64,000 bases of DNA from Heligmosomoides polygyrus polygyrus (GCA_947396885.1 OX377202.1:7750001-7814000), one strand, 5' to 3'; shown: positions 21,601 through 36,600, numbered from the stretch's first letter. The notes: generated by a model not told the origin, from the sequence alone. Translations and numbers: made by a program.

Positions 21601-24600
21601 TGGCAGCGGTGTAAATCTGTTCACCTAAGCATTAAGTCGATCTGCGACAGACTAGACGGTAGCGGAGTATCCTGGCCAGTCGACTCAAATGATTCGTCCA
21701 TCTGAAATCACGAACTGATCCCTTTTCTCCATCAGTGGGGTTTCACGAAATATTTAGGCCTTCGTCCATAAACAAGCAATTGAGTAACTGGTGCTAGATA
21801 ACTCAAAACACCACCTATATCACGAACCTTTCGTCTTTTCTTCAGCGGCTCCGCGGAATCGCCGTTTGCGGATCTATTCCTTCAAAGGAGACATATAATT
21901 GCTGGTGGTAACTTCCTGCGTATAGCGAGTGAAAAGAAGGAAAACTAACGACGTTTCGGCGACCTGAACACTCCTGGGCGTCTCCTGCTGTTGAACCTCT
22001 CGCCGATTCGGCTCTGCATTTCCCTGAGGCAGGACATCTTTCACATCAGCATTTCTCGTCTAAAACACGAAATCAATCAACAACTCAAAGTGTCAACAGT
22101 GACGCTTGCAGTCTCAACATACCTCCTCACAGGATTCGTAGCTGTTCGCAGGCGCAGCTCCATTATCGTCACGACCTTCATGAACTGACGAGCTACTACT
22201 CTGCCCAGCACTTTCAGCGTTCTTTTGTCGATTACGGGTCACCTAAAAGTGGAAACATGACACTTTGGAGTAAAACTCGTAGGAGAAAAATACCCTCCAA
22301 TTCTAGTATATTTTCGATATATTCATGACATATGTTAATATATATAATAATATTTATGTATATGTACCACTATATATTGACCTTCTCCGTAAGTAACGAT
22401 TAGGTGTTATTTAAAAGCAACGTCACATGCAACCCAGTTGTTTCCTTGAGGATTATTATGAATCACTATCACCGAATTGATAAGCCATCACCTATATTCG
22501 ACAATCCACAACTACATCAACACCACTCAAACTGAAGAACAGAGAGATAAGAAATGTCGGTACTTATGAAGCAGAGGGCTCGTGGTGCCGTATGATTGCC
22601 GGGAAACAGGTAAACGCGGCAAAAACAACGGAAACGAGGCAGCCCTACGGTACAAGAATCTAACTACGGAAAATCACTGCCGAATTACAGTAATCCAAAA
22701 TGCATGTTGTGCATTCACGACACACGCCGTATTTTACGGCATCTTCACGCAATATTTGAGGAATATGCTATAGACTTAACCCTCACGCCGATTTGAGGGC
22801 TAGATCATTCGGGAATTGCCCACATCGTTCAAAGAAAGGCGGGTTTTTGTTTAAAAACGTACTATTTTGCAGATTTTGTGGCTCTCGCACCGATTTTAGG
22901 TCGATGGCGGTCTGGAATTTGCCACATTCGCCGCAGAGGGCGATTTCTTCTTTAGAAACTCACTATTTCGCGGCCCTCGCACCGATTTTAGGTCGACAGC
23001 AATCCGGAATTGACCACATTCGCCGCAGAAAGGCGATTTTTTCTTTAAAAACGTACTATTTTGCAGATTTTGCGGGTTCTATTCAATTATTAGGAAAGAA
23101 AGTTCCATCAGTCTTCGCGCGTACTTTAAATTCGTAAATACAATAAATACGAAACGGAAATCAAACAAGAAATGATACCGGGTCGTGAAAAAGTAGAGCA
23201 GCTTCAAAGTGCATTTCGTTGCACATGTCGTGAAATACGGCGTGTGTCGTGAATGCACAACATGTATTTTGGATTACTGTAATCCTTTGCTGTAGATTTC
23301 TGTACTGTAGATTTCCTTCATAGTAATTGAATAGAACCCGCAAAATCTGCAAAATACTGTTTTTAAACAAAAAATCGCCTTTNNNNNNNNNNNNNNNNNN
23401 NNNNNNNNNNNNNNNNNNNNNNNNNNNNNNNNNNNNNNNNNNNNNNNNNNNNNNNNNNNNNNNNNNNNNNNNNNNNNNNNNNNNNNNNNNNNNNNNNNNN
23501 NNNNNNNNNNNNNNNNNNNNNNNNNNNNNNNNNNNNNNNNNNNNNNNNNNNNNNNNNNNNNNNNNNNNNNNNNNNNNNNNNNCTAGTTGGGAACATGTTT
23601 TTGCAACCCTTAAAGTTTCTGTATAAATAGTATTACTTTTTATATTAATTGAGATTTCCGAATCCCTGTGCGGGAATCTATTAACTTTAAAATTAAAAGA
23701 ATCTGTTTTATTATATAAATTAGTAATTATTTTGTTGTCAATTATTTTTATAGTCATGTCTAAATAATTACATTTATATTCATTTTCATGTGTCTTTTTT
23801 AAAGCAATTACATTATTATAAATTAGATTTAAAGTATTGTCAATAAATTCTTCATTATAATTATGAATTATAAGTAGATCGTCCATATATCTAAATGGTT
23901 TAAATAATTGATTACCATTTATAATGGTATTCTTAGAATATTCATATTCAAACATCGACATTGTAAGATCTGCTAATAGTGGACTGAAATTTCCGCCTTG
24001 TGGAACGCCTATGTTTTGTTTGTATATCTTATTAATAAATATACAGTAACTGTTTATTAGTAAATAATTAACTAAATATAGAATATCTGTAATATTATAA
24101 TATCTGTATTTATAGTTATCTTTAATATTATCTGTATAGAAGGTTTTATACCCATTACTAGCTATATAATGCTTTCCTGCATTTTTAAAACATATATTCA
24201 GAAGATTTTTGATATTTTCTATTATGACATTATGTGGTATATTTGTGAACATATCTGTAAAATCCGCTGAGTATAATTTGAGTTTATCATTTTTAATATT
24301 ATCTAGTTCATGTGTTATATTACAATTATTAATAGCCCAATATGTTTTAATTGTTCTACAGTTGTTATTTATAATATTAGAGTAATTGATAAAATGATTT
24401 TTAAAATGTGTAAATAAGTTGCAGAGTTCTAACGCTAAAGATTTTATACTACTATTATAGGCTCCTGTAATAAATCTGAATTTAATAGGATTTTTGTGTA
24501 GTTTAGGTAAAGAATAAATTATTGGTAAACTACCTTCAGTATTATTATTGTTTAGTTTATTTTGAAGAAGGAAATTTCTATGTTTGTTTATAATAGATGT

Positions 24601-27600
24601 AATGTTTTCGTTATTTATATTAACATAAGTATTACTTGTGTTAGTGTTTATTAATGTATTGTTTATAATATTATAAGTAACTCCCATCTCTTTCATTAAA
24701 TTAAGTAAATAAAATTTTTTGCAGATGATTCCATAATTGTTATTAGCTTTATCTAAAGGGCAAAAAATAAATTTCTTTTGTAGTAACCGAATAGTTTTAT
24801 AAGGAGTGTAAACTTTTTTGTTTAGATTATTTTCAGTAAGTAAAGGTTTAATTTTATCTCTGTATTGTTGTTTAAAGAAATTATTTAAAATTTCTAATCT
24901 TGTATGTGGTATTTTATAATATTTTTTTATAAATTCTATTATTTTATTAATTGTTTCAATGTATGTATTATAAATATTAACTCTATCATATCTTAATTTT
25001 GGTCTGTATTTTGTACCTTGTGATAAAATTTTAATTAACTGTTTATTTTCTATAACACTTATATCGCCTGTAATAATGTGTTTATGAAAGGAATCTATGT
25101 ATAAATTATATTTATCTTGATCTTGATTACATATACAGTCATTATTTATAATATTAATACATTCTTCTGAATTTAAATTTTTAAGGAATTTATTATAGTT
25201 AAAGATGACATTGGATATGGGACGTTTGTAGTTATATACAACTAAGACGAGACCGAATACTGTCCTATGAAAGAACCGTCCCTTTCAATTTCATAGCCGG
25301 AAGATTCAACAGTTTACATTTGTTTCACTTTTCTAGCGATGCCCCCACCGACTAGGATAGATCCGTGCGGAAATAAGTCAACTAGGTGCAATCCTAGTTG
25401 GTGGTGGCCACTCTTAAACAATTTCATAAGAACTGAATGTGTTCGGTATCGGAATGTATTGAACTGACTTATTCCATGGAAACAATGCATTAACGAAATC
25501 AAAATAAACAACACAAAACACTGAGTATTTACAGCATTTGTGAGCTAGATCCGGACGTCTGCAAACCCATTCTCTTCTCTGTGTTCAAAGATCTGGTATC
25601 GTATCAAAAACTTTGATTGGTTGGCGACGTCTTGGTCTAGTTTTTTTTTACTTATTGCACTGACGTTGTCATTTATCTGCTAGGAGATGATCTATTCTGG
25701 ATGTAAATTTAGTAAGGGAGGAGCCCTTTGTCCAGAGAATGGTCCTTTTTAGGCGCCTTTTATACTCCCGCCGCGCAGCGGCGCGTCAATTCGGGATGCG
25801 GCGCGGCCAGTCGCGCCGCGCCAGAATTTGACGCGCCGCTGCGCGATTGTAGTTAGAAAGGGGAGCGTCAGCGACGCGCGGCGACCAACTTCTACGTGTT
25901 ACGTTCCGTGCGCCATAAAGGACGACGGAGGAGACGGTCCATGAGTCACTGAAGAACCAAAACAGAAAGGATTCGTCTGGCGGATCAGCGGAATGCATCT
26001 GGCTAATTTTAGTGGTGGGATTCCTGTGGGGAGCAACGAATCCTCTCTTAAGCCTGGAGTCGAAGTCGTTCGCTCAACCTACGGTTGAAACTGGTGAGTG
26101 TGGTATTGAGTAGAATCCCCTGCAATGCAAACGGCACTAATCCACTCCTTATTTTGCGACATGTGCGGGTCCAAAAGCAAAACTGCTAGAACGTACCCAT
26201 CGTCAAGAATCACTCAAAATTCTTTATCATATGGCCATTTTAGGGTCACTGTGCACTAAGCATATCTTAAGCCTGATATATAAAGCTTCGTGAATGCCTA
26301 CAGATCTCTATTCTGTTCCTAGGTTAGAAGGTACAGGCTAAGGTCATGGTCACCGATTTCGCCCAAACTCCCTAATCAACCGAACCTAGCGTAATGGCCC
26401 GTAACTTCACAAAACGATGTCAGATTCGTGACCAGCACCCTAACCCCCCCCCCCTCTCCTTCCCAATAGGAGAAGTTTGGTCAAAGAGGTGAAATCTCCC
26501 ACCCCACGCCGAGTCTGCCGCGGCTGATCGCGCCGAGCCGCGCCCTTCCCCTCAGCGGCGCGATTCGCCGAATACCGTAACCCAAAATTCCGTCAAGTGT
26601 GGTGTTTTGCGGCGGCGGAGTATAAGGCCGGCAGCAGAGTCTTGCGGGTGCCGCGGACCCGCCATGACAACGGCGGGTGGTGCGGCGCCGCAAGGCTGCT
26701 GTACGCAACACTGCGTACTTTTGCCGGAGTTACGACCTCTAAGAATGTCAGAGATGAAGTACGCAGAACGCTTTTTCTTTTGTGAAGAAGCGTTTTCTAA
26801 GTCAAGTTAGTAGTTCTTGAATCTAAGCCCCGAAATCTAATAGAACACTTCTTGTAACTCAACAGTTCTGTGCCATTTTGCGCTTGCTCTCATTTTTGTC
26901 GATCTACCTCCGCTAAAATTTCCTCGTTTGACAAGTAGCTCGAAGATAATGTGGTAGCCCTTGTGATGACCGCATTCTCTCCGATGCCTTGTTAAGTTCG
27001 ATAGGTCCGCCCGATGCAGTTATACCTCGTACTAAAAAGAAGGTCTGCTTTCTTGTTGCATTTCTGTGCAAGGGTTTTCCTACCTCAGACGACTAACTTG
27101 TGACTGGAAGGTCACGGAGATTTTCCAAGCAATTAAGGTCACCTAATATCGTGCTAAGCTTTTTTGCGTTACATTTTGAGTGCAGGATTCCATACACCTC
27201 CATTTGTCTACCGGTGATTATATTGCTGGTTGTCAAGCTCCTTTATGGACAGAAATTATGCACCAACCTACTATATCCCTAGCATGTAGATTCGTTTAAA
27301 AAATGTTTAGAATAGATGAACCATAATGGACACCCATCTATCACGCCCTCCGGCGGGTCTCACCCGCAGCTCCTGGCGCTGCGGGTGAGAGCCGCCGTGA
27401 ACTGCGGCAGCCCTCGGGGACCTTTGCGTGCGGCGGCTCCGCGACAACTCGTCCGCGCCGCGGCTTCCACCACAGTGGCAGCATGGGTCCCACTGCGGCG
27501 GGAGCGATATGGACGAGTTCTCGGGGTGCTGCCGCGAGACTCTGTAGAGGCCCTAAAGGCGATGCGGCGCCGCCTCGCGGCGCGAAAAATCGATAGCCAT

Positions 27601-30600
27601 GCCGACCACCACGTCGCGCCGCGGGGCGGCGCAAGTATAAAAGGCGCCTTAGGCTCCTCCTTCCCATGAAGGAACTCGGGAGCGGAGTCTGAGCCACCAG
27701 GGGTCGGATTCAACAGCGACTTACAGCAATTTAACAGAGAAAATACAGCCGAGGTCCTTGATATCGCAGCGAAATGTTTCGCCGTGTCGCTTGATAAGCC
27801 GCGCCATCAGGGACGGCTGTATTTTCTCTGCTGAATTGCTGCAAGTCATTGATGAATCCGGTACCAGGTTGGTGTAGTTTCTCTATTTCTCCATGTTGTT
27901 TCCCATTTTTTGTGTGTTTATGTCGGGAAATCACTTAAGACTGCCACCACCAACTGGGATTGCACCGTCAACGACTTGCAGCAATTCAGCAGAGAAAATA
28001 CAGCCGAAATTTCTGATAGCGCGGCTTACCAAGCGATATGGCGAAACATTTCGCCGCACTATCAAGGGCTTCGGCTGTATTTTCTCTGTTAAATTGCTGT
28101 AAGTTGTTGGTGAGTCCGGCCCCTGGTTGCTCAGACTCAGCTCCCGAGTTCTTTCATGGGAAGGGGAAGCCTAAAAAAGGACCATTCTCTGGGCAAAGGG
28201 TTCCTCCTTTACTAAATTTACCTCCAGAATGGATCACCTTCTAGCAGATAAAAGACAATGTCAGTGGAATAAAAAATTGACCAAGACGTCGCCAGTCAAT
28301 CAATGTTCTTGATACGATACCAGATCTTTGAACACAGGGAAGAGAATGGGTTTGCAAACGTCCCGATCTAGCTCACAAATGTTGTATATACTCAGTGTTC
28401 TGTGTTGTTTATTTTGATTTCGTTAATGCAGTTGATTCCATGGAATAAGTAAGCTCCATACATTTCAATACTGAACACATTCAGTTCTTATGAAATTGTT
28501 TGAGAATGGCCATCACCAACTAGGATTGCACCTAGTCGACTTATTTCCTTAAGGATCTGTCCTAGTCGGTGGGGGCATCGCTAGAAAAGCGAAACAAATG
28601 TAAACTATGGATTTTTTTTCGGCTATGAAATTGAAAAGGACGGTTCTTTCATAGGACAGTATTCGGCCTCGTCCTCCCCCGATAGCGTGGCTTATCAACA
28701 AGCGATATCTTGAAACATCCCCCCGCGCCATCAGGGATTTCGGCTGTATGTTCTCTGTTAATTTGTGTCTTCTCCGACATGTTGGATCCGCGTCCAACAC
28801 ACGTCTTTACGAGTTAAATCCATTATGTCAGTGATGCCGCACGTGTACAATCTACGCCCAATACATGTATTCACATGTATTTACACGTAAACTCCTTGTT
28901 CGCTGTGACGACGTGACGTCGATTAACATCCTGCAGCTACCTGAAGCTCGCATGTCTGGACATGATTTAGACGTGAGGTGACATGCACATGTGACGTGTC
29001 CTTTTAGTTCGACCCCTTATCATTGACCCGACACAGAAGACACTGGCTGAAGGGGGGGGGGGGGGCGGTCCAAACGGATCTAACTGTTTAAAGGAAAAAC
29101 AACTAAGCTACGGTACTCTGACATAAAACAAACCAACATCATAAAGCTCTTCTGGCCAGTTTCATACATTGTGCGACTGAATCTCAATACACAAATGTGG
29201 TATATACTCAGTGTTCTCTTTTGTTTATTTTGATTTCGTTAATGCAGTTGATTTCATGGAATAAGTAAGCTCCATACATTTCAATACTGAACACATTCAG
29301 TTCTTATGAAATTGTTTGAGAATGGCCATCACCAACTAGGATTGCACCTAGTCGACTTATTTCCTTAAGGATCTGTCCTAGTCGGTGGGGGCATCGCTAG
29401 AAAAGCGAAACAAATGTAAACTATGGATTTTTTTCGGCTATGAAATTGAAAAGGACGGTTCTTTCATAGGACAGTATTCGGCCTCGTCCTCCCCCGATAG
29501 CGTGGCTTATCAACAAGCGATATGGTGAAACATCCCCCCGCGCCATCAGGGATTTCGGCTGCGTTTTCTCTGTTAATTTGAGTCTTCTCTGACATGTTGG
29601 ATCCGCGTCCAACACACGTCTTTACGCGTTAAATCCATTATGTCAGTGATGCTGCACTGTACAATCTACACCCAATACATGTATTCACATGTATTTACAC
29701 GTAAAGTCCCTGTTTGCCGTGACGGCGTGACGTCGATTAACATCCTGCAGCTACCTGAAGCTTGCAGGTCTAGACATGATTTAGACGTGAGGCGACATGC
29801 ACATGTGACGTGTCCTTTGAGTTCGACCCCTTATCATTGACCTGACACAGAAGACACTGGGGTGAAGGGGGGGGGGGCGGTACAAACGGATTTAACTGTT
29901 TAAAGGAAAAACAAAACTAAGCTGCGGTACTCCGACATAAAACAAACCAACATCATAAAGCTCTTCTGGCCAGTTTCATACATTGTGCGACTGAATCTCA
30001 ATATAGAATGAGTCGTCATGAACTCTACTCATCGTTAATGATTTTGACGATTACAGATATATGTGATAATTATCGTTGATAAGAGCTCAACGTTTCTTCA
30101 AAACAACCAACCACTGGACCGAAAACGCAACAGAGCACCTGTCCCCACAAACAGCTAATAGGGATAGGACGCAGTTTGTGCAAGCGCGCCGGGTCTTACG
30201 TACAAACATCTACTGTGCAATTCACTTATTTTCCCGCGCGCAACTATTAGGTTGTCTCATAGGTCCCCGCCGTTTTTTCAACGATTCATTGCGGATTTCG
30301 CCGGCGGTCTCTTGCATAGCGAGCGCCATAGAGCTTTCGAAAGAGAATGATTTGCTCTATCAGAACATGTATTGTATTTCCTTTTTCATTCTGAGTTTTA
30401 TCAATTTTTAGGTCGTTAAAGTGAAAAATGAAAAGTGGCCATCTGTGACAGCTCCTCTCCGCTTAGGTTTGGAATTTTTACGCAGTTTTTCATAGCATTT
30501 GGAAGACAATGTTCTGAACTACAAGAATACGTGTTGGTCCTATTTGCTCATTTGCCCTTTATTGATTCTTAGGTCATCGAATTGGGACATCCGACTTTTC

Positions 30601-33600
30601 CATCCGAATTTTTACCGACAGCTCGGTTCTTTGGTTGAACTTTTTTGCTTGGTGTTATATGTCGTTCGGAAGAAGATGTCTTGCTCAATAAGAATATGTG
30701 TCGCGTTTATTGGCTCATGATGATTTCTGCCGAATATCAACAACTGAACAAGGAGTTGTTGGTGGTGATGATTTTCCCTTCCTGGAATTCTGTTGATATT
30801 CGACAGAAATCAGCATGAGACAATAAACGCGAAACAAATTCTTATTGAGCAACACATCCTCTTTCGAACGACATATAACACCAAGCAAAAAAGTCCAACC
30901 ACGGAACCGAGCTGTCGGTAAAATTTCAGACGGAAAAGTTGGACGTCCCAACTTGATGACCTAAAACTCAATAGAGGACAAATGAGCAAATAGGACCAAC
31001 ACGTATTCTTGTAGTACAGAACAATGTCTTCCAAACGCTATGAAAACCTGTGCAAAAAATTCCAAACCTAAGCGGAGAGAAGCAACTGACACTGATGGCC
31101 ACTTTTTTACTTTTCACTTTAACGACCAAAAATTGACAAAATTTAGGATGAAAAATAAAAAAAAGAAGAAAAGACAACCTAATACTTCGAATTATTTCTG
31201 GACAGGCTTTTATAACTACTCCGTTTTATTAACGGGCCTAACTTATGAATCTTCTTCAGCCAGATTTGTTTCAAAGTAAGGCTTATATTTTTTTTCTGAT
31301 TTTCTCGTGTCTAAAAAAAGGTAGCAAAAATAGAGAAAGGTAGGGAGAAAGGAAGAAAAACATCTAATACTTAATAACTGACTAATCAACCCAATTACTG
31401 TAGGAATTTATGTAAATGTTTGTGTGCTTCTTTTAGCTATACTACAATGTCTGAATAGCGCTGTTGTGTTAGGTTAATAGTGTGCTTAGTTTATGGCACG
31501 TTATTAAGTTAACAAATAAACAAATAAATAAAACTGAAGGGTAGCTCTCATGCCATCTCAAGTTTACAACAAAAGGAAAACTGCTACAGTAGCATGGTTT
31601 TCTTCACTTGCTCGGGCATATTATTAGGTTGGTGCATAAGTTCTCGGACATTTCGGGCATGAAATATTTATTATCACAACATACGAACAACAATATCAAA
31701 TCATTTGAAGTAACCACCCTTTACATCAATTGTCTTTCGCCAACGTGCTGGTAAGTCATGGATGCCTTTTCTCCAAAACGTGGCCGGTTGTGATTCGAAA
31801 AATGTGAGCAGCGCCTCCTTGACATCCTCTCGGTTCCTAAATTGCTGGCCGTCCAAATAGCGTTGAAGGCTCGAAAATAAATGATAATCAGAAGGAGCGA
31901 GATCTGGTGGGTAAGGTGGATGTGGAAGAACGGTCCATCCGTAGTCCGCCAACTCAGCCGCCGTCGCTCTAGCAATATGCGGTGTAGCGTTGTCGTGTTG
32001 AAAATACACCTTCACTTGCTCTTCTCGTGTGGTTTGAAGGTGGGCCCTCAACCTCCTCAGTTGGTTGACGTAAACCTTTGCCGTCACTGTTATCCCTTCG
32101 TCCAGCAGCTCCCAGTACTCTACGCCAAGAACGCTCCACCAAATGCATAGCATCACCTTTTTCACGTGAAGGTCGGGTTTCGGAACGTCTTCTGCCTCTC
32201 CAGTTGCGTCAACCCACTGTGCACGCCGGTGATAGTTAGAGTAGAGTATCCACTTCTCATCCCCGGTGACAAGGTTGTCCAGCCATCCGTGGGTACGTCT
32301 GAGGGTAAGGAGAGACAGAGCGACATCGGCTCTGCGATCCATGTCATGTTGTGTCAAGTCGTGAGGTACCCAGCGACCCAATCTTTGCACCTTGCCAATC
32401 GACTTCAATCCTCGAACGACTGTTGAGTGACTAACACCAAGAGTGCTTGATAGTTCGCGAGTGGTTTGGTATGGGTCCGCTTCCACTCTACTTCGGAGGC
32501 CATCCAAATCCAGTGTCATCGGGCGCCCTTCTCGTTCATTATCTTCAACGGAGAATTCACCAACTGCAAACTTCGAGAACCACTGGTACACAGTACTTCG
32601 AGCAGGAGCACTCTCGTTGTGAACATCCTTCAGGCGACGATACGATTCGTTGGCATTGAGGCCAGATTGATGCAGGAATAACATGACGTGCCGAATATGC
32701 GTCTCAGTTGGGATGAACTGCTTAGCCATAATAGCTAACAACGCAGAAGTAAATGTTAGGAACAGTTTTGTAGCCCTTTCCATTCTCTATCGGTCGATCA
32801 TTTACGCGTTGATACATGTGAGAAATTTGGCGGGAAAATGCGCTTTCAATTCAGGAGGGATCAAATGTCCGAGAACTTATGCACCAGTCTAATAATTCAA
32901 TCTCCTATCTTGAAGAGAGAAATAGAGCACCATAAATCGATATTTTGAATAACAAACGCCATACTCGTTATCAGCACCGTACATGATACTACTCATGCAT
33001 CGTTTAACAGTGATTGTTGTGTTCTGTGCTAGAAATGTCTTTGCGATTCTTTTCTTTTTAACACCATTGATGCTGGACTTTGATCTACGCCAAAAGTAAA
33101 TAAAGTAAATAGCTCCCTAGGCGGTGTTTAGTCTCAGTTTCTATTCCTGACACCATCACCTTCACTGTGTGCGTATTACAACCACCGTACACGGCCAAAA
33201 CTACAAAAAAGGCTAAGCTCAGGTAATTAGCCTCCCAAATAAAAAATAGCGGGTCACGTCCCCGGAATATTGAAAAAATTTAGTTATAAAGGCATGAAAT
33301 GACAGCAGCGGATCAGGTGCCCCCTCATCGCCGTGGGATTACACCAAGCTTCGCTGTTTAGCAGAATCCAAATTTGACCAGTGAAGTCCAAAAGTGAAAC
33401 GGTATTCCTGATCCCTTATCTGGAACGCCAACCGGCCCTTAAAAGATATCTACGCGAATTTAAGAGTGCTTACCGGAAAGACTGGAGGAGCAGGAGGCGG
33501 TGGTAGCAGGGAGAATTCTTTCGGGTTTGTGGGAGGCTGAAAAAGAGGGTGGTATATGCATTGAAATTCGAACAAAATAAACCAAAATGGAACATACAGT

Positions 33601-36600
33601 GTGCTGAGGGCGACTTGGAAGAGGTGTTGGCGGTAGAGGAATGTGAGGTACGGCATTTGCAAAATCCGTGCTGAAGCTTATTCTCGAGTTGATGTTCATA
33701 TTCTTCGGAGTACTGAAAAACGCTTCAACGTTGTGATTGCCCTTTCCCAACGCGCACAACGAATCACAGAAACAGCACACACTGCCGTACACTGAAAAAC
33801 TACCTCGTGACGACATGCGCCGCATTGTTCGTCACCATGCGCACGCCCTCGGAGACAGTTACGCTGGGCGATTTCAGTTCACCACCTGCAATTTTAGCAG
33901 CTAAATGCTCTGTAAAAGTAACCACATGAAGGCAGAGCCCCACATTAGACTCACCACTGCGCGTATCCACCGTGACGGATATATGGTCGCCGGTGTTGAC
34001 CACCTTCTTGAAGTGTCGATTTTCGGAAACACTGTGTGACGAGACACCATCTACCTGGCGCTCTGATGAAGAGCGCTTCCTTTTTTCATTCAGTGCTGTA
34101 ACCACGACATCGCTGGTGTTCATTACTGAATATAGTCAAGAGTTAACGAGAAAAGCCTCCGGTTGACCCGTTCATCATTGTGTCAATACTAATCGTTTCA
34201 GTGAGAATTACTAACGAACAATGAACTCCAATTAAACGCTGTCATTTCACCCACTGCAGCTATAAGACTAAAGTGCTACCCTGTAGAAACCTGCAATTCG
34301 ATAGTCAATACGGAACGCGTTAGAGGAGACCGGTCGTGGGTTGGCTACAACAGTCGCTTAATTCGCCAACAAAAGCTCTGCTATGCACCACCTTGAAAGA
34401 AAATAAAGGAGAGAGATCCAAAAGAAAAATGCTGTAGAACCTCTGTTTTCTCGAGCAGAACCTAGTATATTTATCTGCTTTTATATGACACGTTAGGGAT
34501 CAGGCGCACTAAAAATCGATTTAATCCCGCAAATGACAACATACTGCCCCGCCACGCAGCTACGGCACCATCAGCACCAAGGATGTGCGGAATTTCCGTT
34601 TCCGTGTTCCGAATTCCGGTTTCCGGCCATTTTGGGCTCTTCCGTTCCGTTCCTTGTTCCGCCTATTTTTGGGCTGGAAGGCGGAAACGGAAATGGGCAC
34701 TGTTCCACACTAGTTTTCTATTGAGCACAATCATCTTATCAATTAAAAAGAGTTCTCCTTCATATAATTGTGAGAGAAATACTGTTTGACGTGCTCCGCT
34801 TGTTGATTGAGCAAATCGCTTATAAATGAGTGTCTTCAATGCAATATCTTCAAGTGGTCCAGCGAGTACTACAGCAAGTCAGAGGGCTAGCCATGGGCCA
34901 GCGTCTGGCTCCTGTGCTGGCCATAGCATTTATGTCCATAATAGAGACCCGTGCTGGAGCGCAGACCCTTACTGTACTTTCGGTATATAGACGACTGCTT
35001 CATCGTGTGCCCCACGCAAAACGAAATGGACACCTGTTTCGATTTGCTCAATCAACAAGCGGAGCACATTAAGCTAACAAGGGAGAAACGGACAGATCAC
35101 TGGTTGCCGTTCCTCAACGCAGAAGTTCGTCTCTCTCAGAGCACCTTCCAAACCAGGTGGTATCGGAAGCCCAGTAACAAGAACATCATCGTGCACATCC
35201 GTTCAGCGCATCCACGCTATACTAAAAGGGCTACTGTTCGGAGCATGTTCCGTACTGCTGCTTTGGTATCTTCCAACGACGACTTGAAGTCCTCGTCAAT
35301 GGCATTGGCATCCCACATTGCGTTATCAAATGGATATGTGGCGGAAAACATGCCTAGAAGAGGTCGTCGACCACCAGCAGCATCAATACACTCTGCTAAA
35401 AAAGAACGTAACAAAGTTCCCTTCTCGGTACCCTTTATCACGGATGCACTAAGCACTCAAGTACGGGACTGTGTTCGCAGGGCGGAATTAGATGACCTTG
35501 TAAGGGTTATTGACATTCCCCCGGCTAACCTCAAGGCTCGACTTGTTAGGAACCGTCTCTATGATAACACCTGCACAACGCCGTCCTGCATGGTCTGCCC
35601 ATACGGTAAGGAAGGTGATTGCAGAGTGTTTGGTACGGTGTATCTCATTACCTGCACCGAATGCAGGGAAGAATACATCGGCGAGACGGGCAGACCTCTT
35701 TGGGTCAGGGTGAAAGAGCACGCTGATGGGTTGAATAAGTGCAAGGTCTCTACTCCATTGGGGGAGCACAGACTCCGAGTCCATAATGGCACGACGATTG
35801 GGGTGGAGGTGACGATCTTAGCACGCGAATCGGATATTGCAGCGCGGAAGACCCTGGAGGCGTTGTGGATAGCGTTCAAGAACCCCACAATCAACAGGAA
35901 AGAGGAGCGGGTGGCCGTTATTCAGGAGCTGGCTCCATTTGCCGACCTCTGTGGGCTTCACCCAGGAGGGCGCCAATCAGAAAGTCGCTGAGGATGGGAA
36001 TCGAAGGGAGTCTCATTCATCCACGTCTTTCTCCATCCGAGGGTGACTTAGCAGTCTCTCTGCTGTCTTATAAGGTCAGTCGGGTTGCCTTACTCCTCTT
36101 TTCGTCTCATTCCATCACTTGCTCCTGAAGCTCCTGTAACTTGAAATGATCCTTGGGCGGGTAATTTTTCCAACTCCTTTTGTCTTCTCCAGGCTCTGAA
36201 GAAGGCGGTTACGCCGAAACGTAAGCCGAATAAAGGAGTATACCAATCTTGGCTCAACAGTTTTACATGAGATTCTACAACACAAATAAAGTACTGTTTG
36301 ACAGTTTGACGACCAAGGAAAGCACTCAAAAATGGCAACGGCTGGGTGGAGGGAAAAATTAATGTGCCACAAAGGCTATGTATGTACTGCATGCAAATAA
36401 AATGCACTCAACATTTGAATGATCATAAAATTCATGATTCATTAGTTACAAATAGTTCACAAAAACTTTGTAAGCATATCGCGCAGTATCATGAAACAAA
36501 GGGTTCAGTGAAAGTTGTTGCATGCGGTTGTCTGCTTCAAGATTACATCAGTGTTCCTGATCAAAGGGGCAAATTTCAATTTTTAATTTCGTTAGGTGTG

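Larger units (their letters stand above)
25245..28673. mobile_element. 3.4 kb long-inverted-repeat element, heavily nested
   Basis: Left arm 25245-25751 and right arm about 28128-28673 are inverted copies of about 0.5 kb (GACGAGACCGAATACTGTCC against GGACAGTATTCGGCCTCGTC; GTGGTGGCCACTCTTAAACA against its counterpart near 28500). The left arm is interrupted by a PIF-like element (25752-27648) and resumes as GGCTCC...CCCATGAAGGAACTCGGGAG. Two MITEs (27700-27865, 27965-28123) sit at the centre. The inner sequence is related to the element at 53121-53821. Confidence 0.78.

Noticed and set aside
21950..21985. Hammerhead-like GACGTTTCGGCGACCTG
   Set aside because: The bases belong to host exon 11, whose frame and splice phase are well supported; the CTGANGA core and stem II are absent.
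23161..23582. Continuation of the permuted-PLE open frame through the N run to 23161
   Set aside because: The frame crosses 200 unknown bases and then enters minisatellite sequence; the part left of the gap is not PLE-like.
27316..27713. Three overlapping 117-118-codon frames on both strands
   Set aside because: GC-rich palindromic end of a PIF-like element; open frames on both strands follow from few stop codons in GC-rich DNA.
28678..28775. Separate complete MITE copies in the tandem duplication (also 29494-29590)
   Set aside because: Only half-elements lacking both GGGGCC termini; described as part of the duplicated unit.
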